NCBI RefSeq assembly: GCF_016807805.1
Contig: NZ_CP063362.1
Coordinates: forward strand, 5,188,501 to 5,252,500
From: Xanthobacter dioxanivorans
GTDB lineage: Bacteria; Pseudomonadota; Alphaproteobacteria; Rhizobiales; Xanthobacteraceae
DNA length: 64,000 nucleotides
Reading direction: 5' to 3'
In this document: positions 1 through 8,893 of the stretch, one piece after another
Position numbering within the stretch: the first letter of the stretch is position 1
Layout: every line of letters starts with the position of its first letter
Program-made: the position numbers and the translations under genes
The notes under the pieces: model-generated
What the model saw: the letters and a program-made list of their open reading frames with translations, nothing else
What the model was told of the DNA's origin: nothing
The model's database searches: none

Positions 1-203
1 TCGAGGGCGAGGGCGATGGCCTCGCTGGTCTCCACCCGGTCGATCCCACGATGCCAGTTGGGCAGCCACTGCCTGGTCGCCATGGCCAGCGCCGTCAGCA
101 CCAGCCCGGCCAGCACCAGGGCCACCAGCAACTCGACCAGGCTGAACCCGGCGGCATGGCGCCGCGCTCCAAATCTGCGATGGAAGACGCGCGCCCCGTT
201 CAT
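1..203 (-). CDS. gspJ: Type II secretion minor pseudopilin GspJ, partial (N-terminus only)
   Basis: Only the first 67 or so residues lie in the window; the gene runs off the left edge. The N-terminus is a short basic leader (MNGARVFHRRFGARRHAAG) followed by the prepilin motif GFSLVELLVALVLAGLV, so prepilin peptidase should cut after the Gly, leaving Phe+1 and Glu+5. The ATG overlaps the gspI stop (ATGA), which indicates a co-translated operon. GspJ is a minor pseudopilin of the periplasmic tip complex. The J assignment rests on its place after I and on the leader; the body of the protein is not visible. Confidence 0.75.
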   Translation of the reverse strand, partial: MNGARVFHRRFGARRHAAGFSLVELLVALVLAGLVLTALAMATRQWLPNWHRGIDRVETSEAIALAL

Positions 204-640
204 TGGGCGCCTCGCGGAACAAGCCGGACGGTCTCGATGGTGACCAGGGCCCCGGAGGGCGCGCGCACCCGGATCAACACGGTCTGCGGCACCCAGCGGG
301 CGCCGGCCGGCAGGTCGCCTACGTCCAGCGGGCGCACGTCCATGCGCCAGCGATGGCCGGCCACCTCCCCGTCGGTGCGGCCAACCGCGAGGTCGCCACG
401 GGCGGGGATGCCGGTCTCGACGGCGCGCGCGGTCTGCAGCAGGCCCACATGGGCGTCGAGGGCCCGCGAGCCCCGCGCGCTGGTGCCGGACACCTGGGCG
501 ATGGCGCCGAGGCAGGCCGCCGCGACCGCCAGCGCCACCAGCACCTCGATGAGGGTGAAGCCGGCCCGGCCCCCGGCGCCGGTGCGCGGCGCGCGCGCCG
601 ACCCGTCGGGGCAACGCTCAGGAGCTGCGACGCGGGACAA
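200..640 (-). CDS. gspI: Type II secretion minor pseudopilin GspI
   Basis: This 146-residue protein has a type IV prepilin leader ending in Gly and then FTLIEVLVALAVAAACLGAIA, with the conserved Glu+5. Length and position between gspH and gspJ fit GspI, a minor pseudopilin that joins J and K in the tip complex that starts pseudopilus assembly in the inner membrane and periplasm. The first 26 residues are basic and Gly/Ala/Pro rich, a little longer than usual for a leader, so a start a few codons downstream cannot be excluded. The gene start overlaps the end of gspH by 23 nt and its stop overlaps the gspJ start, so expression is tightly coupled. Confidence 0.85.
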   Translation of the reverse strand: MSRVAAPERCPDGSARAPRTGAGGRAGFTLIEVLVALAVAAACLGAIAQVSGTSARGSRALDAHVGLLQTARAVETGIPARGDLAVGRTDGEVAGHRWRMDVRPLDVGDLPAGARWVPQTVLIRVRAPSGALVTIETVRLVPRGAQ

Positions 641-1094
641 TCTCGACCCCTCCGGTGAGCCAGTTCACCCGCACCTCGTAGGCCGCGCCGTTCCGCGCCA
701 GGGTGAGGACGCCGCCGCACGACAGGCCGGACGGCAGGAAGCCGATGGCCCCGCGCACCGCCCTGCCATTGCAGTATTGCGGCAGCACCGCCTGCATGCG
801 CACGTCGGCGGGAATGCGGACCGTGCGCCCGCTCGATCCCGAGCGGATGCGCCCGGACGGGGCGTCGACCTCGGTGGCGACCGGGGCGCCGCGGCGGATG
901 GCGGCGGTGCGGTCGGCTTTCAGCAGCGCCGCCGTCTCCACCGCGAAGGCCTCGAGCCTCGGCCGCGAGGTGCCCAGCGGCAGGCGCGGCAGGGCGATGG
1001 CCGCGATGGCCGCCACGATGGCGAGCGCGCACACCACCTCCAGGAGGCTGAACCCGGCTTCCCCCGGCGTGGGGGCCATGCCAATGGGGGCCAT
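618..1094 (-). CDS. gspH: Type II secretion minor pseudopilin GspH
   Basis: About 158 residues. The leader MAPIGMAPTPGEAG precedes FSLLEVVCALAIVAAIAAIALP, a class III prepilin N-terminus with Glu+5. The C-terminal half has the mainly beta, Gly-rich pattern of the GspH/FimT family. The reading frame is open further upstream, but the ATG at 1094 starts just after gspG ends (1109) and gives a normal leader length; an internal ATG at 1079 would give a shorter leader and is also possible. GspH is a minor pseudopilin of the periplasmic pseudopilus. Confidence 0.82.
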   Translation of the reverse strand: MAPIGMAPTPGEAGFSLLEVVCALAIVAAIAAIALPRLPLGTSRPRLEAFAVETAALLKADRTAAIRRGAPVATEVDAPSGRIRSGSSGRTVRIPADVRMQAVLPQYCNGRAVRGAIGFLPSGLSCGGVLTLARNGAAYEVRVNWLTGGVEIVPRRSS

Positions 1095-1108
1095 GCCGCG
1101 CCGGCGTC

Positions 1109-1567
1109 TCACCGCACAGCGCTCGTGATGTCGGCGGCGGTGCCGGTGCCGCCCTCCTGCCCGTCCGAGCCGCGCGAGACGATGTCGTAGGGCGCGCCCT
1201 GGCCGGGAGCGCGATAGACATAGGCCTTGCCCCACGGATCAAGGGGCAGGGTGCCGCCCTTCAGGTACGGCCCGTTCCAGGCGGCGACGCCGGGCGGGCG
1301 CTGGACCAGGGCGTTGAGGCCCTCCGACGAGGTCGGGTAGCGGCCGGCGTCGAGGTAGAACAGGTCGAGGGCGCTGGCGAAGCCCTGGATCTGGATCTTC
1401 GCCGTCTTCACCTTGGAATCGCCGAGATAGCCGAGCACCCGCGGCCCGACGAGGGCGACGATGAGGCCGATGATGGTGATGACCACCAGCAGCTCCACCA
1501 GGGTGTAGCCGGCCGTGCTGCGCCGGCGGCGGCGCTTGGACCCCGTTGGGAAACTCAGGAATGGCAT
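1109..1567 (-). CDS. gspG: Type II secretion major pseudopilin GspG
   Basis: The mature sequence begins YTLVELLVVITIIGLIVALVG after a basic leader (SKRRRRRSTAG), with Glu+5. It continues with the GspG hallmarks: a helix, then LDLFYLDAGRYPTSSEGLNAL, then LDPWGKAYVY near the calcium-binding loop. This is the main pseudopilus subunit. The frame is open back to 1741, but that extension translates an inverted repeat element at 1583-1701, so a start at 1567 (MPFLSFPTGS) or 1588 (MTKVIAAMPF) is much more likely; neither has a clear ribosome binding site. About 152 residues is normal for the family. Confidence 0.9.
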   Translation of the reverse strand: MPFLSFPTGSKRRRRRSTAGYTLVELLVVITIIGLIVALVGPRVLGYLGDSKVKTAKIQIQGFASALDLFYLDAGRYPTSSEGLNALVQRPPGVAAWNGPYLKGGTLPLDPWGKAYVYRAPGQGAPYDIVSRGSDGQEGGTGTAADITSAVR

Positions 1568-1582
1568 TGCCGCAATCACTTT

Positions 1583-1701
1583 CGTCATGCCCGGCCTGGT
1601 GCCGGGTATCCACGCCGAACCACATGGGACACCGTGCGTAAACCCGTCCCGGCCGCCCCGCCTGGATGGCCGGGACACGCCCGGGCATGGCGGCGGTGAC
1701 G
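1583..1701. repeat. Inverted-repeat element in the gspF-gspG gap
   Basis: The left arm (1583-1614, beginning CGTCATGCCCGGC) is repeated in inverted form in the right arm (1661-1701, ending CCCGGGCATGGCGGCGGTGACG). The arms share CATGCCCGG...TGTCCCGG..ATCCA-type sequence with few mismatches. Such 100-130 nt palindromic intergenic elements with CGTCATGCCCGGG ends are common in Hyphomicrobiales genomes (RIME/REP-like). It fills almost the whole 180-nt gap between gspF and gspG and may fold into an mRNA hairpin there. Confidence 0.65.
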
Positions 1702-1747
1702 TGCCGGAGCGGATGCGACCGCCGGAAAACGAGGTCTTCACGTTCGT

Positions 1748-2959
1748 TCATCCGATGCTTTGGCTGACCGACAGCAGGGCGGTCATGACCGAGACGATGA
1801 GCCCGCCCACCACGACGGAGATGGTGACGATGGCGGCCGGGCCGATGACCGCCACCACCTTGCCGAGGGCGCGCTGGAGCTTTTCCTCGTAGAAATCGGC
1901 GATGCGGCCGGAGAGCAGCGCGAGCTGCCCGGTCTCCTCGCCGAGGCGCAGCATGCGGATCGCCATGGGCGGCAGGGCATCGCCCTGCGCGAAGGCGTCC
2001 GACAGCCGCCCGCCGTGGCGCACCTTGTCGGAGGCCGTCGCCCAGGCGGAGGCGTCGTCGCCCGCCGCCATCACCTCGACGATGATGCGCAGCGCCGTCG
2101 TCAGCGTCACGCCGTTGCCGAGCAGGATCGAGAGGTTGCGGCAGAACACCGCCGAGCGGCGGAACTGGAGCACCGTGCGCACCAGCGGCAGGCGGGCCAG
2201 CGCCCCGAGGAGGCCGGCCCGCGTCGCCGGCCGGCGCAGCACCGCCCATCCCGCGAGCGGCAGCAGCGCCATGCCGGCCGCGACCGCGCCCGCATGGGCC
2301 TGCAGGATGTCCGACAGGTCGAGCAGCACCTCCACCGCCGGATCGAGCTTGGCCCCCATGTCGCGCAGCACGCTGGAGAATTGCGGCATCACGAACAGCA
2401 GGAAGAACACCAGCACGCCGCCGGCCGCGACCAGGACGAAGGCGGGATATTGCAGCGCCTCGAGCAGCTTGCGGCGCAGCTCCTCGGCCCGGGCGCGCTC
2501 CTGCGCGAGCAGTTCGAGCACCCGGTCCAGCGTGCCGGACGCTTCTCCCACCCGCACCAGGGCCACATAGACCGGGGGAAACAGCTTCGGCTGGGCGGCG
2601 ACCGCCTCGGCGAAGCCGGCGCCGGAGAGCACCTCGGCCCGGATGCCCGCCGCCACGGCGCGCATGCGGCCGAGGTCGGCGTCGCCGCACAGGAGCTCGA
2701 GGGCCTCGTCCAGCCGCGCCCCCGCCTTGAGCAGCAAGGCGAGGTCGCGGGTGAACAAGGTCACGTCGGCCGCGCGCGGGGCGCCGAAGGACAAGCCGAA
2801 GCGGCCGGCCGATGCCGCCTCCCGTGCCGGTGCCGTCTCCACCGGCACGAGGCCGAGAAACTCGATGCGCTGGCGCACCTCCGCCTCGGTGGTGCCGGCG
2901 ATCCGCCCGGTGACGAGCTGGCCGGCCTGGGTCAAGGCCCTGTAGGTGAAGTCGGCCAT
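1748..2959 (-). CDS. gspF: Type II secretion inner-membrane platform protein GspF
   Basis: This 403-residue protein starts MADFTYRALTQAGQLVTGRI, the typical GspF/PilC N-terminus. It has two T2SF cytoplasmic helical domains (roughly residues 50-200 and 250-380) separated by long hydrophobic segments (around residues 150-180 and 205-230) and a C-terminal membrane helix (VIGPAAIVTISVVVGGLI). GspF is the integral membrane platform that couples the GspE ATPase to pseudopilus growth. The start follows the gspE stop by a few bases. The larger upstream open frame adds an unrelated basic stretch and is rejected. Confidence 0.92.
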   Translation of the reverse strand: MADFTYRALTQAGQLVTGRIAGTTEAEVRQRIEFLGLVPVETAPAREAASAGRFGLSFGAPRAADVTLFTRDLALLLKAGARLDEALELLCGDADLGRMRAVAAGIRAEVLSGAGFAEAVAAQPKLFPPVYVALVRVGEASGTLDRVLELLAQERARAEELRRKLLEALQYPAFVLVAAGGVLVFFLLFVMPQFSSVLRDMGAKLDPAVEVLLDLSDILQAHAGAVAAGMALLPLAGWAVLRRPATRAGLLGALARLPLVRTVLQFRRSAVFCRNLSILLGNGVTLTTALRIIVEVMAAGDDASAWATASDKVRHGGRLSDAFAQGDALPPMAIRMLRLGEETGQLALLSGRIADFYEEKLQRALGKVVAVIGPAAIVTISVVVGGLIVSVMTALLSVSQSIG

Positions 2960-2964
2960 GGCTC

Positions 2965-4677
2965 TCAGCGCACCGTGGTGACGCGCAGCACCTCGGCGGC
3001 CGAGGTGATGCCCGCCCGGCACTTGGCGATGCCGTCATCGAGCATGGTGGTCATGCCTCCCGCGATGGCGGCCCGGTCGAGCACGCTGGCGCCGGCATGG
3101 CGGTCGATCATCTCGCGGAGCGTGTCCGACAGGGTGAGGATCTCGAACACCCCCACGCGGCCGCGATAGCCGGAGCCGCCGCAGCGCTCGCAGCCCGCCG
3201 GCTCATGGACGGTCTCCCCCGCCTCAAGCCCCAGCGCGGCATAGCGCGGGTCGTCTTCGATGTCGCGGGCCCGGAGCGTGTGCGGCCGCTTGCAGCGGTC
3301 GCAGAGCTGGCGCACCAGCCGCTGGGCGATCACCGCCCTTAGCGTCGACTTCAGCAGGAAGCCCTCCACCCCGAGGTCGAGCAGGCGCGGCACCGACGCG
3401 GCGGCGGTGTCGGTGTGGAGGGTGGTGAGCACCAGGTGGCCGGTCAGGGCGGCGTGCACGGCGATGTGCGCCGTCTCCGGATCGCGCACCTCGCCCACCA
3501 TGATCACGTCCGGATCGTGCCGCAGGAAGGCGCGCAGCGCGGTGGCGAAGGTCAGGCCGATGGCCGGGCGCACCTGCGACTGGTAGATGCCGCGGATCTC
3601 GTACTCCACCGGGTCCTCGATGGTGAGGATCTTGCGCGAGGGATCGTTGAGGATCGACAGAAGGGTGGCCAGCGTCGTGGTCTTGCCCGAGCCGGTGGGG
3701 CCGGTGACGACGATCATGCCGTGCGGCAGGGCGAGCAGGCGGGCGAGGGTCTCGGCGTCGCCGGGCGACAGGCCCAGCCGGTCCACGGTCAGCAGGCCCC
3801 GGTCGCGCGGCAGCAGGCGGATGACGGCGGCCTCCCCGTGCTGGGTCGGCATGATGGCGACGCGCACGTCGATCTCGCCGCGCCCCAGCCCCAGCCGCGC
3901 CGCGCCGTCCTGGGGCAGGCGGCGCTCGGCGATGTCGAGGCCGGCGAGGATCTTGATGCGGGAGATCACCGCCTGCGGCAGCACGTCGGCCGGGGCCGCC
4001 ACCGGGCGCAGCAGGCCGTCGATGCGCATGCGCACCTCCATGGAGCCGCGGAAGGGGCCCACATGGATGTCGCTGGCGCGCAGCTCCACCGCCTTTTCCA
4101 GCAGGTCGTTCACCGCGCGCACCACCGGGGCGCCGCTGGCGAGGTCGCGCAGGCTGTCGATGTCGTCGGCGGCGCGCGCATCGCCGGGCCCCGCGGCCGC
4201 CGCCGCCTGCGCCTCGTCCGCCCCCAGCCGCTCGGCGAGAACCGTGGCGATGTCCTCGAACGAGGCCACAGCCAGCGCCACCTTCTCCCCGAGCACGATC
4301 TCGGCGGCCTGCACCACCGATGCGTCGGTGGGATCGCCCACGGCGAGGCACGCCGCTCCCCCGGCCGCCCGGTGGGGCAGGGCCGCCACCTCGCGCAGGA
4401 AGCGCGGCGAGAAGGCGGAGACCAGCGGCGCCGCCGCCATCAGCTCCGCAAGGCCAACGCGCGGCAGGCAATAGAAGGCCGCAACCGCATCGGCAAAGTC
4501 GCCGGCGGTGAGGTCCGAGGATTCCCAGATCTTCCGAAGCTGCCGATCCTGGTGCGCCGGGCCCACGCCGGCATCGAGATCGCCGGCCTGCGGCTCCCCG
4601 GTACGCGGCTCGCTGACATGGATGAGGCTGCCATGCGCCAGATAGCTCATGAAGTCGCCGGTCGCCTCGACAGCCAT
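2965..4677 (-). CDS. gspE: Type II secretion ATPase GspE
   Basis: The hexameric ATPase of the secretion machine, about 570 residues with the start used here. Visible motifs are Walker A GPTGSGKTTTLATLLS, the Asp box and Walker B region (DPDVIMVGEVRDPETA), the His box (TGHLVLTTLHTDTA), and a CxxC...CxxC zinc module (LCDRCKRPH ... GCERCGGSGYRG) typical of GspE. The N-terminal third is a MshEN/N1E-like domain for GspL contact. The start is uncertain: ATGs at 4686, 4677 and 4650 are all possible and the frame is open to 4962; 4677 is a compromise. It is the first gene of the leftward E-F-G-H-I-J operon. Confidence 0.93.
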   Translation of the reverse strand: MAVEATGDFMSYLAHGSLIHVSEPRTGEPQAGDLDAGVGPAHQDRQLRKIWESSDLTAGDFADAVAAFYCLPRVGLAELMAAAPLVSAFSPRFLREVAALPHRAAGGAACLAVGDPTDASVVQAAEIVLGEKVALAVASFEDIATVLAERLGADEAQAAAAAGPGDARAADDIDSLRDLASGAPVVRAVNDLLEKAVELRASDIHVGPFRGSMEVRMRIDGLLRPVAAPADVLPQAVISRIKILAGLDIAERRLPQDGAARLGLGRGEIDVRVAIMPTQHGEAAVIRLLPRDRGLLTVDRLGLSPGDAETLARLLALPHGMIVVTGPTGSGKTTTLATLLSILNDPSRKILTIEDPVEYEIRGIYQSQVRPAIGLTFATALRAFLRHDPDVIMVGEVRDPETAHIAVHAALTGHLVLTTLHTDTAAASVPRLLDLGVEGFLLKSTLRAVIAQRLVRQLCDRCKRPHTLRARDIEDDPRYAALGLEAGETVHEPAGCERCGGSGYRGRVGVFEILTLSDTLREMIDRHAGASVLDRAAIAGGMTTMLDDGIAKCRAGITSAAEVLRVTTVR

Positions 4678-5129
4678 CCCTCGCATCCCCCGGGCGCGAC
4701 CACGCCCACACGCTCGCCTGTACGGCTCATTGGGAACGAAAGCGCAGATCCGTTCGCAGGGACGTCCGCAAGATGGCGTCGACACCCCTCGGACACGTCG
4801 TCGTCGGGCTCGTCGTCGCCTCACCGATCTGCCGCTGCCGACAGGCCGCTCCCCACCTAGGACCGGCTGCCCTTCATGACCCCGCCGCGCGGCGATTTTG
4901 CATCTCCTCAGGACCCCACGCACTAAGCTAAATAGAGGATAGGAGACCCCTGCCCGCTGCACCTACTGTCGGCGGGGCCTCTTGCGTGGACCGGAGCTGC
5001 GCGCGCTCGCTCCGCGGAAGTGACGTTCGCGGCGGTAAAATTCGAGATCGGATGCTCGATTTTGTCGGCGCATGCGGCTTCGCTTTAGCTCGAACAAAAC
5101 TGAGATAATCAAAGGGGATCGGGGGGAGA
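4678..5129. promoter_or_regulatory. Divergent gspE/gspD control region with 18-nt motif
   Basis: This 450-nt spacer between divergent gspE and gspD holds no supportable gene. At 4928-4945 it contains CTAAATAGAGGATAGGAG. The reverse complement, CTCCTATCCTCTATTTAG, matches 16 of 18 bases of 11842-11859 (CTCCTATCCTCTAAATAG), beside the LuxR and secreted-protein genes. An A/T-richer stretch (about 5030-5115) precedes the gspD start. I read the motif as a possible operator shared by the secretion machine and its substrate; no experimental support is visible. Confidence 0.4.
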
Positions 5130-7412
5130 TTGCGGAGAGATCGGCGACACGGAATCGCGCGCGCCGGGAGCTTCGGGGGCTATCTGTGCGTGCTGCTCGT
5201 TGGGGCCAGCCTCACCGGGTGCTCATTCCTGCCGGAGGACACGCGGTCGCCCGGGGTCTTCGAGCAGGTGCGTTCGCTGGACCTGTCGCCGCGCCAGACC
5301 AAGCCCGTGCCCGCCCAACAGGATATCCCCGACGATCGCCGCGCGGTAGAATATTACGCCACCGGCAGTGCCCCCGCCGTCGCCGAAGGGGCCGCTCCCG
5401 GCGGTGGTGGCACAGGCGGCGCCAGCGGCAGCAGTGACGGCTACGACCTCGCCTTCGACAATGCCCCGGTCGCCACCGTCGCCAAGGTGGTGCTCGGCGA
5501 CATTCTCGGCCTGGGCTACCTCATCGATCCCAAGGTGCAGGGCACGATCAGCCTCGCCTCCGCCCGCGCAGTGCCGCGCGCCGATCTGCTCTACGTACTG
5601 GAGACGGCGCTCCGATCCAACAACATAGCCTTGCTCCGCGATGCCGCGGGCTACCGCCTCGTGCCCCTCAACGAAGCCGCGGGGGCCGGCGGCGTGGACG
5701 TGGGCACCGGGCGCCCGGAGGCGGGATACGGCCTGTCCGTGGTGCCGCTGCGCTACGTTTCCGTGTCCGCGCTCGTGCCCCTTTTGGACGGATTCGCCAC
5801 CCAGGCCGGCACGGTGCGCGCCGATCCCGGCCGCAACCTGCTGCTCATCCAGGGCACCGCGGCCGAGCGGCAATCCGCGGTCAACACCGCCCTGTCCTTC
5901 GACGCCGACTGGATGCGCGGCCAGTCGGTGGGCATCTATCCGATCCGCAACAGCACGCCCGAGCCGCTCATTTCCGAACTCGAGAAGCTGATGGACACCG
6001 GCGAGAGCGGCATGAGCCACAATCTGGTGAAGTTCCAGGCGGTGAACCGCCTCAACTCCATCATGGTGGTGGCGCGCAAGCCCGAGCTGCTCAAGACCGC
6101 GGCCACCTGGATCACCCGCCTCGACCGCTCCGACACCACGGTCGGGGTGCGGGTCTACCGCCTGCGCTATGGCGAGGCGAAGCAGACGGCGAAGGTGCTC
6201 AACGACCTCTTCGTCGGCAGCGCCTCGTCCGGGCTGGACCAGGCGGCGAGCCAGATCGCCCCCGGCGGCGGCATGTCCACCTCGTCCAGCGGCGGGAGCG
6301 ACGGTGGTGGCGGAGGCAGTGGCGGCCTGAGCGTGACGCAGCGCCTCGGTGTCACTCCCCCGGCGACCGCCGCGGGGACCGGTGCCGGTGCGGACACCGC
6401 CACGGCCATGACGGGGGGGGCCGGCGGCAACAATGCGGCCCTGCTCCCCGGCGTGAGGATCACCGCCGATTCCGTGAACAACTCGCTGCTGATCTTCGCC
6501 AGCCAGGAGAACTACCGCATCATCGAGCGCACGCTGATGCAGCTCGATCAGCCGCAGCTCCAGGTGGCCATCGAGGCCACCGTGGCCGAGGTGACGCTGA
6601 ACGACACCCTGGCCTACGGCGTGCAATTCTATCTCACCAGCAAGAACCTCGGCCTCGGGCGCAACAACGGCTCGGTGCTCAACACCTTGTCCAGCGCCGT
6701 CACCGACCAGGCCATCAACCGCGTGCTGCCCGGCTTCAACCTGCTCATCGGCCGCGAGAACCAGCCCCAGGCGATCCTCGATGCCCTGCACACGGTCACC
6801 GACGTGAAGGTGCTGTCCAATCCCTCCCTCGTGGTGGTGGACAACCAGCGGGCAACGCTTCAGGTGGGCGACGAGGTCCCGGTCTCCACCGGCAGCGCCA
6901 CCGTGCTGACCTCGTCCAACACGGTGGTCAACACCATCGAGTACAAGAACACCGGCATCATCCTGCACGTGATGCCGCGGGTGAACGTGAACGGCCAGGT
7001 GCGCCTCGACATCGAGCAGGAGATTTCCAACGTGGCGCAGACCCAGGCGACCGGCAGCGGCAGCTCCGGCTCGACCAGTTCGAACCTCACCCCCACCGTG
7101 TCGCAGCGCAAGGTAAAGAGCACCATCGCGGTGCAGAGCGGCCAGACGGTGCTATTGGCGGGCCTCATCAGCGAGCGCCGCGACGGCATCCGCCAGGGCG
7201 TGCCCATCCTCGACCAGATCCCCGGCGTCGGCGACGCCTTCGCCCACACCAACGGCACCGTCCGGCGCACCGAACTCATCATCTTCATCCGCCCGCAGAT
7301 CATCCGCGACAACACCGACGCCCACACGGTGGCGGAGGAGCTGCGCGCCAAGCTGCGCGGCACCATCGGCGTCCTGCCGGGCGGGCCGCAGCCGCCCCTG
7401 ATCAACAGGTGA
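5130..7412 (+). CDS. gspD: Type II secretion outer-membrane secretin GspD
   Basis: A 760-residue lipoprotein-type secretin. The N-terminus is MRRDRR.. then a hydrophobic core and lipobox LTGC at about residues 29-32. N-domains start near residue 110 (YDLAFDNAPVATVAKVVLGD). A Gly/Ser-rich linker (about residues 385-430) includes an eight-G run at 6413-6420 with the frame intact. The C-terminal secretin domain holds the conserved stretch VLSNPSLVVVDNQRATLQVG and ends with the membrane-inserting strands (QSGQTVLLAGLISERR). It forms the outer-membrane channel. The start is TTG at 5130, chosen because a GGGGGAG ribosome site lies just upstream and because it gives a complete lipoprotein signal. 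Confidence 0.93.
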   Translation: MRRDRRHGIARAGSFGGYLCVLLVGASLTGCSFLPEDTRSPGVFEQVRSLDLSPRQTKPVPAQQDIPDDRRAVEYYATGSAPAVAEGAAPGGGGTGGASGSSDGYDLAFDNAPVATVAKVVLGDILGLGYLIDPKVQGTISLASARAVPRADLLYVLETALRSNNIALLRDAAGYRLVPLNEAAGAGGVDVGTGRPEAGYGLSVVPLRYVSVSALVPLLDGFATQAGTVRADPGRNLLLIQGTAAERQSAVNTALSFDADWMRGQSVGIYPIRNSTPEPLISELEKLMDTGESGMSHNLVKFQAVNRLNSIMVVARKPELLKTAATWITRLDRSDTTVGVRVYRLRYGEAKQTAKVLNDLFVGSASSGLDQAASQIAPGGGMSTSSSGGSDGGGGGSGGLSVTQRLGVTPPATAAGTGAGADTATAMTGGAGGNNAALLPGVRITADSVNNSLLIFASQENYRIIERTLMQLDQPQLQVAIEATVAEVTLNDTLAYGVQFYLTSKNLGLGRNNGSVLNTLSSAVTDQAINRVLPGFNLLIGRENQPQAILDALHTVTDVKVLSNPSLVVVDNQRATLQVGDEVPVSTGSATVLTSSNTVVNTIEYKNTGIILHVMPRVNVNGQVRLDIEQEISNVAQTQATGSGSSGSTSSNLTPTVSQRKVKSTIAVQSGQTVLLAGLISERRDGIRQGVPILDQIPGVGDAFAHTNGTVRRTELIIFIRPQIIRDNTDAHTVAEELRAKLRGTIGVLPGGPQPPLINR

Positions 7413-7419
7413 GGGCGTC

Positions 7420-8033
7420 ATGTGCGCCGTCCATTCCACACGCCGGGCCGGCGGATCACGCTCGGCCATCGCCGGGCGCGCGGTCCTCGCCGTGGTCTGC
7501 GCCGGCGCCATGGCGGCCAGCCTTGCGGCGGAACCGAGCGCCATCGCCGGCCTCGCCGCGGCGGCCCTGGTGCCCGTCCTCGCCGCCATCGCGGTCATCG
7601 ACGCGCGCTGGTATCTCATCCCGGACACCTTGAACGCCGCCGGGCTGGCGCTCGGCCTCGTTCATGCCGCAGCGGTGGCGCTGGACCCGCTCGACGGGGT
7701 GCTGACGGCGCTCGCGCGGGGGTGGTGCTGGCGCTTCTGTTCCTCGCCCTCCGGCTCGGATACCGCGCGTGGCGCGGGCGTGACGGGCTGGGCCTCGGCG
7801 ACGTGAAGCTCGCCGCCGTGGCAGGCGTCTGGCTGGAAGTGGCGGCGATCCCGGTGGCGATCGAGATCGCCGCCCTCGCCGGCCTCCTCGCCTACGGGCT
7901 CGCGCAGGTGATGCGGCGAGGCTCGCGCCGCGCCATGCTGAGAGGCTACGACCGCCTGCCATTCGGGCTGTTCTTTGCGCCGGCCATCTGGATCGGCTGG
8001 ATGTTGGACCGCTCGCTTCTCCTGCCCTGGTGA
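7420..8033 (+). CDS. gspO: Short prepilin peptidase (GspO/TadV type), frameshifted in this sequence
   Basis: An inner-membrane aspartic peptidase (GxGD family) that would process the GspG-J leaders. The first part (from ATG 7420, ribosome site GAGGG) carries catalytic Asp1 in IDARWYLIPDTLN. The second part is in the +1 frame and carries the GLGLGDVKLAAVAG motif (GxGD). The frame breaks at GGGGG, 7718-7722; one more G restores a continuous 204-residue protein (..ALARGVVLALLFLALRLGYR..). It lacks the N-terminal cytoplasmic methyltransferase domain of full-length PilD/GspO, as in CpaA/TadV-type peptidases. It starts 8 nt after gspD, so it belongs to the secretion operon. Confidence 0.8.
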
Positions 8034-8105
8034 GGCCGGCCCGCGGGCGGGGGTGAGGGGACGGCACGCGCCCTCCCCTTTTGAGAGAAGGAACGGGAGG
8101 AAGAG

Positions 8106-8696
8106 ATGACGCGCATCGGCCGGCATGGCCTTCAGGGGACCTGTGGGGCGCTCGCCATCGCCGTGGCGCTCGCCATCGCGCCGGCCGCCGAGGCCGGCCC
8201 CACCGCCAATGCCTACGCCCTCTACGCGCGCGGCGACTTCCAGGCCGCCGCGGCGCGCCTGACCCCCCTCGCCTTCGCCGGGGACGCGCGGGCCCAGGGC
8301 CTGCTCGGCTTCATGTATGAAAAGGGGCGCGGCGTGCCGCAGAACTTCGTGGCCGCCGCCGCCTGGTACAGCTGCGCCGCCGATCAGGGCGAGGCCACGG
8401 CCCAGTACCTCCTTGGCCTGCTCTACGACAAGGGCCATGGCGTCCAGAAGGATGTGGTGCTGTCGCAGAAATGGCTCATCCTCGCCGCCGCCCGCGCCTC
8501 CAGGCAGGAGCGCGACGTCTACACCCGCCTGCGCGACGCGGTGGCCACCAAGATGAGCCCCGCCCAGCGCGCCGTCGCCCAGCAGCTCGCCCTCGAATGG
8601 AGCCCGGCACCGCCGCGGGCGATCTCCATGGAGCCCGTGCCGACGCCCCTGCCGTTCCTTCCCCGCCTCCTCAATCCCACCCCGTCGGCCGACTGA
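8106..8696 (+). CDS. Secreted Sel1-repeat protein
   Basis: A 196-residue protein with a Sec signal peptide (about residues 1-30, ending AAEAG). Two adjacent Sel1/TPR-like repeats follow: AQGLLGFMYEKGRGVPQNFVAAA and AQYLLGLLYDKGHGVQKDVVLS. The C-terminal tail is Pro-rich. Sel1 repeats are helical-pair scaffolds for protein contacts. The gene has a strong ribosome site (GGGAGGAAGAG) and lies 70 nt after the prepilin peptidase, so it may be a periplasmic accessory of the secretion system. No enzymatic motif is present and its exact role is unknown. Confidence 0.75.
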   Translation: MTRIGRHGLQGTCGALAIAVALAIAPAAEAGPTANAYALYARGDFQAAAARLTPLAFAGDARAQGLLGFMYEKGRGVPQNFVAAAAWYSCAADQGEATAQYLLGLLYDKGHGVQKDVVLSQKWLILAAARASRQERDVYTRLRDAVATKMSPAQRAVAQQLALEWSPAPPRAISMEPVPTPLPFLPRLLNPTPSAD

Positions 8697-8893
8697 CACG
8701 ACGGCTCCGCCGGGACGCGTCTTCCCGTTTCACGGGATGGGAGGAACCGCACTGGGCCCGATCGACATTCAGGGCGCGCGGTTCTTCTCTTGAGCCGCCG
8801 TCATGGCCGGGCTTGTCCAACGCGCCTTCTTCACGCGAGCCGACATCCGCTCCGCTCGAAGTCGTCTTCCCTCGAAAGGGCCACCGGCAAAGG

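Noticed and set aside
7718..7722. Programmed frameshifting or phase variation in gspO
   Set aside because: The same run-shortening appears in four unrelated genes, so a sequence artefact is simpler; no slippery-site plus hairpin arrangement was evident.
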